A stretch of 11,775 nt of DNA from Clostridia bacterium (GTDB taxonomy: Bacteria > Bacillota > Clostridia > Christensenellales > Borkfalkiaceae), in the NCBI GenBank assembly GCA_017620875.1, contig JAGAUH010000280.1, positions 1 to 11,775 of the forward strand. The letters are read 5' to 3'. Positions 5,675 to 10,318 of this stretch are shown piece by piece. A program made the position numbers and the translations under genes. The notes beneath the pieces were generated by a model. That model did not search any database, was not told where the DNA came from, and saw only the letters and a program-made list of their open reading frames with translations. Position 1 is the stretch's first letter. Every line of letters begins with the position of its first letter.

Positions 5675-6823
5675 ATGCCGTTACAAATTTTACAAGATAA
5701 TATTATAGGGGTAAAGTGCGACGCACTTGTTAATCCTACAAACAAAAAACTTAAAGCGGGTGGTGGGCTAGACGAATTAGTTCACTACTTAGCAGGGGAA
5801 GAATTAGATAAGGTTTGCGCTATAATAGGCGAGATAGAATTGGGGCAAGCGGTTATTACGCCTGCTTTTAATTTAGATTGCAATTTTATTATACATACCG
5901 TTGGACCTACTTGGCAAGGTGGACTTTATAAAGAAGAAGAAACGCTAATATCTTGTTATAAAGAGTGTTTAAAACTAGCCGAAGGTTGCAAATGTAATAG
6001 CGTTGCTTTTCCGCTAATATCATCCGGCAGATACGGATATCCTAAAGATAAAGTTTTAAAAGTGGCGGTTGATACTATAAAAGAGTTTTTACAAAGTAGC
6101 GAACTTATGGTTTATTTGGTTGTGCATAATAAAGACGCGTACGAAATAAACGAGCAACTAGATAAAGGCTTAACGGATTTTATTATAGACACTTTTAAAA
6201 AACCTAAACTTATTAGCCGACCTAGTACGGAAGAAAGAAAAGGCGTTTTTGAGTGTCCTGCTCCAAAAGAAATGGAAAGGCTTATTAAGTCAAAAACTAA
6301 AAAAGAAGTTCCTTTACAAGCCGTAGACTGCTATTTCGAAGAAGAGGGCTTGTCTTTTCAAGAGAGTTATAACGCTATTGGGACAAGCGTTAATAAAGAG
6401 ATAGAGTTTCCGCCAAGTTATTATAAAACTCAACCTTTGCCAACTTTTAAAGAAGAAGATAATTTAAAAAGGTTTATGTATAAAGGGTTTGCTTTAACGC
6501 TTTTTGAACTAATAGATAAAAAGGGGCTAAAGGACGTAGAGTGCTATAAAAGGGCAAACGTAAGTAGGCAAACTTGGTATAAAATTGTAAACGACAGAAA
6601 TTATACACCAAACAAAAACACCATAATTTCTTTTGCAATAGCATTGCAATTAGACATTATGGACACGCAAAAACTACTTGCCACCGCAGGGTTTATTTTG
6701 TCTAAAAGTAGTTTGTTCGACGTTATTATTATGTATTGCATAGTAAATAAAATTTACGACGTTTTTGATATAGATTCTATCTTGTTTAAATACGAACAAC
6801 CAACGCTATTTTCTAAAGAATAA
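5675..6823 (+). CDS. Macrodomain (ADP-ribose binding/hydrolase) protein with C-terminal putative HTH
   Basis: A 382-residue two-domain protein. The ATG at 5675 is chosen because AAAGGAG lies 6 nt upstream; an in-frame TTG 45 bp earlier has no such site. Residues 1-170 form a macrodomain with its hallmarks: DALVNPTN (16-23), AGGGLDELVHYLAG (28-41, with the Asp at 33 that is catalytic in hydrolytic macrodomains) and ISSGRYGYP (115-123), the phosphate-binding loop. It should bind ADP-ribose and may remove it from proteins or nucleic acid, or deacetylate O-acetyl-ADP-ribose. A polar linker (about 180-260) leads to residues 264-375, which resemble an XRE-like helix-turn-helix (KRANVSRQTWYKIVNDRNYT at 292-311, then helices). 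It could therefore be an ADP-ribose-responsive regulator. First gene of a cassette with vWA and ADP-ribosylglycohydrolase genes. The macrodomain call is firm; the HTH is inferred. Confidence 0.88.
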   Translation: MPLQILQDNIIGVKCDALVNPTNKKLKAGGGLDELVHYLAGEELDKVCAIIGEIELGQAVITPAFNLDCNFIIHTVGPTWQGGLYKEEETLISCYKECLKLAEGCKCNSVAFPLISSGRYGYPKDKVLKVAVDTIKEFLQSSELMVYLVVHNKDAYEINEQLDKGLTDFIIDTFKKPKLISRPSTEERKGVFECPAPKEMERLIKSKTKKEVPLQAVDCYFEEEGLSFQESYNAIGTSVNKEIEFPPSYYKTQPLPTFKEEDNLKRFMYKGFALTLFELIDKKGLKDVECYKRANVSRQTWYKIVNDRNYTPNKNTIISFAIALQLDIMDTQKLLATAGFILSKSSLFDVIIMYCIVNKIYDVFDIDSILFKYEQPTLFSKE

Positions 6824-6840
6824 AATTGTCAATTGCCAAT

Positions 6841-6870
6841 TTACCAAATAAAAAAATAAAGGTGTATACT
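6841..6870 (+). promoter_or_regulatory. Candidate internal promoter before the vWA gene
   Basis: TTACCA (6841-6846), an 18-bp spacer and TATACT (6865-6870) lie in the 79-bp gap between the macrodomain and vWA genes. No terminator is visible in the gap, so readthrough from the first gene is also expected. Confidence 0.35.
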
Positions 6871-6902
6871 AAAACTACAATATTTTTAGGAGGTAAATAA
6901 AA

Positions 6903-7547
6903 ATGAAAAATAAAGAACAGATTACGGAAATCGTTTTTATTATAGATAAAAGCGGTTCTATGCACGGATTAGAAAAGGATACTATCGGCGGATTTAATTC
7001 CGTTATAGAAAAACAAAAAAAGCAAAGCGGAAAGGTTTTGGTTTCTTTAGTGCTATTTAACAGTAGTTTTCACGTAGTGTACGACAGGGCAGATTTGCAA
7101 CAAGTAAATCCACTAACGGAAAACGATTATAGGGTTGGTGGCTCAACTGCGTTGTTAGATGCGTTAGGTGGGGCAATAAAACATATTGGCAACGTACACA
7201 AATACGCCAGAAAAGAAGACGTGCCTACAACAACCACTTTTATTATCACTACCGACGGGTTAGAAAATTCTTCTAGGACGTACGATAGCGAACAGGTAAA
7301 AAGTATGGTAAAACGCCAAACCGAAAAATACGGTTGGGAATTTGTTTTTATGGCTGCCAATATAGACGCGGTAGAAACCGCTAAAAGATACGGCATAAGA
7401 GAGGATAGGGCGGTAAACTACGATTATTCGCCACAAGGCGTTGCTCATTGTTATTGCGCTATGGACGAAATTGTGGCTTGCAGAAGAACGGGCGCTACTC
7501 TAGATAAAAGCACTTTTAAAAACAAAGTGAATCCAAACAAAAAGTAA
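6903..7547 (+). CDS. Stand-alone von Willebrand factor A (vWA) domain protein
   Basis: A 214-residue cytoplasmic-looking protein made of a single vWA fold, with no signal peptide. The metal-ion-dependent adhesion site is complete: DKSGS (D15, S17, S19), the Thr in GGSTALLDAL (T82) and the Asp in TTDGLENSS (D118). It should therefore bind Mg or Mn and a protein ligand. The C-terminal third (EFVFMAANIDAVETAKRYGI at 146-165 and onwards) continues the Rossmann-like fold typical of bacterial vWA proteins of the TerY-like type. A strong AGGAGG lies 8 nt before the ATG. In bacteria such single-domain vWA proteins usually work as scaffolds or assembly factors with partners encoded next door. Here these are two ADP-ribose enzymes and a membrane peptide, which makes a role in an ADP-ribose-linked stress or defence complex plausible but unproven. 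Confidence 0.88.
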   Translation: MKNKEQITEIVFIIDKSGSMHGLEKDTIGGFNSVIEKQKKQSGKVLVSLVLFNSSFHVVYDRADLQQVNPLTENDYRVGGSTALLDALGGAIKHIGNVHKYARKEDVPTTTTFIITTDGLENSSRTYDSEQVKSMVKRQTEKYGWEFVFMAANIDAVETAKRYGIREDRAVNYDYSPQGVAHCYCAMDEIVACRRTGATLDKSTFKNKVNPNKK

Positions 7548-7561
7548 TTAGGGGTTAGGGT

Positions 7562-7702
7562 ATGGTTTATTTTTTATTAATGGTTTTTATAGTTACTTTA
7601 ATATGTGGGTTTATTTTTCATAATAACGTTGTGATAATTATAGGTGCTATAGGTACTGCTATTTTCGTTTTGTTATACTTAATTTTTTCGTGGCAGTGCT
7701 AA
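7562..7702 (+). CDS. Small membrane protein, apparently cut short by a frameshift
   Basis: A 46-residue, highly hydrophobic peptide (MVYFLLMVFIVTLICGFIFH, a short NN turn, then VVIIIGAIGTAIFVLLYLIF) with two predicted transmembrane helices. It starts 14 bp after the vWA stop behind AGGGG. It ends SWQC, TAA at 7700. Reading on in the -1 frame after the T6 run at 7683-7688 instead gives LIFFVAVLIKHKKLEQEDKE and then DDFFD, stopping at 7753-7755. That would complete the second helix with a positive anchor and an acidic cytoplasmic tail and end 17 bp before the next gene. The whole gene is therefore probably 7562-7755 with one base lost (T7 to T6), or the shift is made during expression. The family is not recognised. 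Its place in the operon suggests it anchors the vWA/ADP-ribose module at the membrane. Confidence 0.55.
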   Translation: MVYFLLMVFIVTLICGFIFHNNVVIIIGAIGTAIFVLLYLIFSWQC

Positions 7703-7772
7703 TAAAGCATAAAAAACTAGAACAAGAAGATAAAGAAGACGATTTTTTTGATTAAAACTTTAGGGGGTAATA

Positions 7773-8702
7773 ATGACGAGAGAGTTTAACGAAGTTTTAA
7801 AAGCTGTAATAATAGGGCACGCCGTTGCCGACGCGTTAGGCGTGCCAGTAGAGTTTAAAGATAGAGAGTATTTATCTTTGCACCCTATAACCGATATGGT
7901 GGGATACGGCACTTACAATATGCCAAAAGGTAGTTGGTCGGACGATACAAGTATGGCTATATGCTCGTTATCGGCTTTAAATAATGGCAAAATAAACTTT
8001 GATAAAATAATGCATAACTTTTGTTTGTGGTATTATAATGGGGAGTTTACTCCTACGGGCGTAACCTTTGACGTTGGCAGTACTTGTAGTATGGCAATAG
8101 AAAACTATTATAACAATTATAAAACTTGGAAAGAGTGCGGACTTGGTACCGAAAATTCTAATGGTAACGGCTCTTTAATGCGTATTTATCCTTTTGTGTT
8201 TTACACTTATAAACTACAAACCGATTTAAAAACTAAAATAGATATTATAGAACTTGCTAGTGGTTTAACCCACGCACACAAGCGCAGTAAAATTGCTTGC
8301 GGAATTTATGCTTTTATACTTTGGGAACTAATAGGTAATCCTTGCAAAAATAGTATTTATATTGGTTTACAAAAGGCAAAAGAATATTATTTAAACGAAT
8401 TAGAAGGTGCGTATTTTTATAGGATTTTTGCCGACAATTTTGCAAGTTTATCGCCTAATTTAATAAATAGTAGCGGTTACGTTGTAGACAGTTTAGAAGC
8501 GAGTATTTGGTGTTTACTAAATTCTACAAACTATAAAACTTGCGTGTTAAAAGCGGTAAACCTGGGGGAAGATACCGATAGTATTGGAGCAATAGCAGGT
8601 AGCCTTGCAGGAGCTTTATACGGATATAACGATATCCCTTTAGAGTGGAAACGCAGTTTAATAAAAAAAGACTATTTAGAGAGTTTTAGTAAAAATTTAT
8701 AA
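7773..8702 (+). CDS. ADP-ribosylglycohydrolase (DraG/ARH family)
   Basis: A 309-residue enzyme of the all-helical, dinuclear-Mg ADP-ribosylhydrolase family, which removes ADP-ribose from proteins or other substrates. Family marks run in order: GHAVADALGVPVEF (15-28), GSWSDDTSM (53-61, with metal ligands D57, D58 and T59), GNGSLMRIYP (the substrate loop), THAHKRSKIAC, and NLGEDTDSIGAIAGSLAGALYG (from residue 263, ligands D267 and D269). All metal residues are intact, so it should be active, and the length fits the family. ATG follows AGGGGG. It closes the macrodomain-vWA-membrane protein cassette. Since it is chemically distinct from the macrodomain, the cassette holds two ADP-ribose-handling activities but no recognisable ADP-ribosyltransferase. 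The substrate is unknown. Confidence 0.93.
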   Translation: MTREFNEVLKAVIIGHAVADALGVPVEFKDREYLSLHPITDMVGYGTYNMPKGSWSDDTSMAICSLSALNNGKINFDKIMHNFCLWYYNGEFTPTGVTFDVGSTCSMAIENYYNNYKTWKECGLGTENSNGNGSLMRIYPFVFYTYKLQTDLKTKIDIIELASGLTHAHKRSKIACGIYAFILWELIGNPCKNSIYIGLQKAKEYYLNELEGAYFYRIFADNFASLSPNLINSSGYVVDSLEASIWCLLNSTNYKTCVLKAVNLGEDTDSIGAIAGSLAGALYGYNDIPLEWKRSLIKKDYLESFSKNL

Positions 8703-8704
8703 AT

Positions 8705-8732
8705 AAAAAAGCAATCCTATTTTTAGGATTGC
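8705..8732 (-). terminator. Intrinsic terminator of the XRE gene (leftward)
   Basis: GCAATCCTA / TAGGATTGC (8711-8719 with 8724-8732) forms a 9-bp stem with a TTTT loop. On the minus strand it is followed by six Ts (8710-8705). Rightward there is no T tract, so it stops the ADP-ribose cassette less well. It sits between two convergent genes. Confidence 0.75.
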
Positions 8733-8748
8733 ATAAGAATATAAAATT

Positions 8749-8958
8749 TTAAAGATTTTCGTCTAAAAGATATTCTACTGAAACGGCAAAATAACGAGAA
8801 ATACTTAAAAGAGTGTCTAAATCCGGTTCTCTTTTACCTATTTCCCAAAAACTAATCGTTTGGTTGCAAACGTTAAAAATTTCCCCAAGTTTTCTTTGAG
8901 ATAAATTATGTTCTAATCGTAATTCTTTTAATCGTTTTCCAAATGTATTATTTTTCAT
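8749..8958 (-). CDS. XRE-family (Cro/C1-type) transcriptional repressor
   Basis: A 69-residue single-domain HTH protein. FGKRLKELRLEHNLSQRKLG (residues 6-25), VCNQTISFWEIGKREPDLDT (30-49) and LLSISRYFAVSVEYLL (50-65) are the five-helix XRE fold with the recognition helix near NQTISFWE. It lies divergently from two unrecognised genes, with two matching dyads (8969-8985 and 8999-9015) in between, so it almost certainly represses the rightward promoter and itself. There is no Shine-Dalgarno sequence before its ATG, and a -10-like TAAACT (8970-8965) would start transcription at or near the ATG, so the message may be leaderless. The gene is small and lacks any dimerisation or peptidase domain, as in minimal phage-type or toxin-antitoxin-type regulators. 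Confidence 0.9.
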   Translation of the reverse strand: MKNNTFGKRLKELRLEHNLSQRKLGEIFNVCNQTISFWEIGKREPDLDTLLSISRYFAVSVEYLLDENL

Positions 8959-8968
8959 ACGTTTAGTT

Positions 8969-8985
8969 TACTACAAAAAGTAGGA
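8969..8985. promoter_or_regulatory. XRE operator 1 (imperfect)
   Basis: TACTACAAAAAGTAGGA is a dyad with one arm diverged (TACTAC versus TCCTAC). It is centred 30 bp from operator 2 and covers the region just upstream of the XRE start codon, consistent with autoregulation. Confidence 0.7.
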
Positions 8986-8992
8986 TTTATTG

Positions 8993-9021
8993 TTGACTTC
9001 CTACAAAATGTAGGATATAAT
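8993..9021 (+). promoter_or_regulatory. Rightward promoter with the operator filling its spacer
   Basis: TTGACT (8993-8998), a 17-bp spacer (8999-9015) and TATAAT (9016-9021). The spacer is exactly operator 2, TCCTACA-AAA-TGTAGGA, so repressor binding would exclude RNA polymerase. It drives the genes at 9053 and 9418. Confidence 0.9.
8999..9015. promoter_or_regulatory. XRE operator 2 (perfect dyad)
   Basis: TCCTACA-AAA-TGTAGGA is a perfect 7-bp dyad with a 3-nt centre, equal to the whole promoter spacer. It is the best candidate binding site of the adjacent XRE protein. Confidence 0.85.
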
Positions 9022-9052
9022 AAAAATATAAATAAATTATAGGAGTAAAAAA

Positions 9053-9403
9053 ATGACAAATGCAGAATTTTTAAACAAATATTTTGGGACAAATTATAAA
9101 CAATGGATGAGATGTACCTATAACGTTTCCAAAGATACGGTTGTTTGGATGGTTAATATAGATGGCTCTGTTGCTATGGGGTGGTCTAACGTATTGTTGC
9201 CAGACGGAAAAACTATCGAAGAAAGGTTTGTTTGGGATTTGTCTAGACAAATACCGCCACATAGACATATCGATTACAATTATAGAATTGTAGTAGACAA
9301 AAGTAAAAATTATAAGGTGTTAGGGTTCTTTAAATACGATAGAGAAAATAGCGACGAAAGAACTTATCGTGTTTGGCATAAAGTAAAAGACGTGGAATTA
9401 TAA
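9053..9403 (+). CDS. Unrecognised 116-residue protein, first gene of the XRE-controlled operon
   Basis: I do not recognise this protein. It is soluble, with no signal peptide or membrane helix, and rich in Trp and Tyr. Features visible are an N-terminal helix (NAEFLNKYFGTNYKQWMR), a beta-rich middle with WMVNIDGSVAMGWSNV (32-47), and a C-terminal motif YKVLGFFKYDRENS...YRVWHKV (87-111). That motif resembles the YVFLGLYK...KVWVKTF motif of the next gene product, so both may share a small beta-rich domain. AGGAG precedes the ATG at 7-nt spacing. It is driven by the TTGACT/TATAAT promoter containing the XRE operator, so it is probably silent until repression is lifted. It could be an effector, toxin or nucleic-acid-binding protein; none of these can be shown here. 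Confidence 0.75.
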   Translation: MTNAEFLNKYFGTNYKQWMRCTYNVSKDTVVWMVNIDGSVAMGWSNVLLPDGKTIEERFVWDLSRQIPPHRHIDYNYRIVVDKSKNYKVLGFFKYDRENSDERTYRVWHKVKDVEL

Positions 9404-9417
9404 TTTGGAGGTGTAAA

Positions 9418-9918
9418 ATGAGATTAAAAAGGGTTGTAAAAAATCCACTTGTAAAAAATTTAGAATTTAGTTACGGAACAAAAGCAATAGATATTTACGA
9501 TAGTTGTTGTGAAGTGTTTAATTGGTCTAGTTGGGAAAGAAACAATTTTGGTATGCAAAAACCATTATGGAAGGACGACGTTACACCAGAAGGATACGAC
9601 GCTTGGTTTTTGTGCCATAATAACTTTACAAACACAACTAATTTTAATAAATATAACAAAATAGATTTAGTAGGTAATAAGATAGAAGAAATATGGTTTG
9701 CAAGAGATTTTGGGTTGTACGAACACAATAATAAAAGAGTTACTTTTGCAAAAATGGAAGGGGATTACGTTTTTTTGGGACTGTATAAAGTTGTTTCTGT
9801 AAAAGAAGAAATTCTTAGTTATAATTTAATAGTAAATGGTAAAGTCGTAAAAGGTATGGGAGAAAAAGTTTGGGTAAAAACTTTTAAACAAATATCTGAT
9901 ACGTACAAACAAAAATAA
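9418..9918 (+). CDS. Unrecognised 166-residue protein, second gene of the XRE-controlled operon
   Basis: I do not recognise this protein. It begins 14 bp after the previous gene behind a strong TTGGAGG, so it is cotranscribed. It is soluble and basic at its N-terminus (MRLKRVVKNPLVKN). The middle has aromatic and Asp-rich stretches (NWSSWERNNFGMQKPLWKDD at 35-54, GYDAWFLCHNN at 59-69). The C-terminal half carries IEEIWFARD (89-97), RVTFAKMEGDYVFLGLYKVV (107-126) and EKVWVKTFKQI (149-159). The FAK..GDYVFLG.Y pattern reminds me of PUA/SRA-like beta-barrel domains seen in some modified-base recognition proteins, but that is only a visual resemblance. A strong terminator follows. Together with the XRE gene it forms a compact three-gene accessory unit of unknown purpose. 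Confidence 0.75.
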   Translation: MRLKRVVKNPLVKNLEFSYGTKAIDIYDSCCEVFNWSSWERNNFGMQKPLWKDDVTPEGYDAWFLCHNNFTNTTNFNKYNKIDLVGNKIEEIWFARDFGLYEHNNKRVTFAKMEGDYVFLGLYKVVSVKEEILSYNLIVNGKVVKGMGEKVWVKTFKQISDTYKQK

Positions 9919-9928
9919 ATCGTTTTAG

Positions 9929-9955
9929 GCGTAGCAAAATTTGCTACGCTTTTTT
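9929..9955 (+). terminator. Intrinsic terminator of the XRE-controlled operon
   Basis: GCGTAGC / GCTACGC (9929-9935 with 9943-9949), extendable through the AAA/TTT ends of the loop and followed by six Ts. It lies 10 bp after the stop of the 166-residue protein. Confidence 0.93.
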
Positions 9956-9959
9956 GCTA

Positions 9960-10020
9960 TAAAATCGACTTGTTTTAAAATTAGTAATAGGCTATTAAAA
10001 TTAATAATACAAGTTTAAAA
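9960..10020. repeat. Small palindromic repeat, copy B
   Basis: The core 9968-10014 is a 47-bp imperfect palindrome centred on AATAGGCTATT (9986-9996), with ends ACTTGT / ACAAGT. Flanks TAAAATCGACTT (9960-9971) and CAAGTTTAAAA (10010-10020) match the ends of copy A at 5557-5596. It sits directly after the terminator at 9929, as copy A sits after the feo terminator. Non-coding. Confidence 0.55.
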
Positions 10021-10028
10021 TTTTAGGG

Positions 10029-10057
10029 TTGAAGTTTAAACGAACAAATTATATAAT
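10029..10057 (+). promoter_or_regulatory. Candidate upstream promoter in the gene-free region
   Basis: TTGAAG (10029-10034), a 17-bp spacer and TATAAT (10052-10057) form a strong promoter. The RNA would start near 10064 and cover only a ribosome-binding-like GGGAG with a three-codon ATG-TTA-ATT-TAA, so no protein is expected. It may give a small RNA or a long leader for the gene at 10319. Confidence 0.5.
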
Positions 10058-10113
10058 TTTATTATAACTTATTGGGAGAAAACAAAAATGTTAATTTAAA
10101 AAAGTGGTAAATC

Positions 10114-10170
10114 TTGTAAAAAATGTGTAAAAGTAGCATTTTTTTATGTAAAACACGCATTTTTGTACAA
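10114..10170. repeat. 57-bp imperfect inverted repeat in the gene-free region
   Basis: TTGTAAAAAATGTGT (10114-10128) pairs imperfectly with ACACGCATTTTTGTACAA (10153-10170), and eight Ts follow about 11 nt later (10181-10188). It could be a weak attenuator of transcripts started at about 10064. AT-rich, so stability is doubtful. Confidence 0.3.
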
Positions 10171-10195
10171 AAGGGCTAATTTTTTTTATTTAAAA

Positions 10196-10224
10196 TTGAC
10201 ACGTGGCGTATATAATTGTATAAT
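10196..10224 (+). promoter_or_regulatory. Consensus promoter for the secreted phosphodiesterase
   Basis: TTGACA (10196-10201), a 17-bp spacer and TATAAT (10219-10224) match consensus perfectly, about 95 bp before the ATG at 10319. An 11-nt element ATTGTATAATA containing this -10 is repeated 21 bp downstream (10236-10246). Confidence 0.85.
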
Positions 10225-10241
10225 AATATATACTCATTGTA

Positions 10242-10273
10242 TAATAGTATAGTATTCGTTTATTATACTATTA
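10242..10273 (+). other. Leader hairpin in the phosphodiesterase 5' UTR
   Basis: TAATAGTATAGTA (10242-10254) pairs with TATTATACTATTA (10261-10273) with one G-T pair around a TTCGTT loop. It lies in the predicted 5' UTR, has no T tract after it, and probably affects mRNA stability or marks an operator-like dyad. Confidence 0.4.
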
Positions 10274-10318
10274 AAAAAAGTGTATTTGAAAGATAAAAAT
10301 TTTTTTTGGAGAATTGTT

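Noticed and set aside
7562-7755. Canonical -1 programmed frameshift heptamer in the small membrane gene
   Set aside because: The T6 run does not fit X-XXY-YYZ in the correct phase and no downstream stimulatory hairpin is evident, so a simple indel is more likely.
8714-8729. TCCTA...TAGGA in the terminator hairpin resembling the XRE operator
   Set aside because: The spacing between half-sites differs from the operators and the TAC/GTA part is missing, so the likeness is probably chance.
10088-10179. Mini frames: a three-codon ATG-TTA-ATT-TAA after GGGAG, and an 18-codon frame at 10123
   Set aside because: The first is too short to call a gene, the second has no ribosome binding site. Both are mentioned only as leader content.
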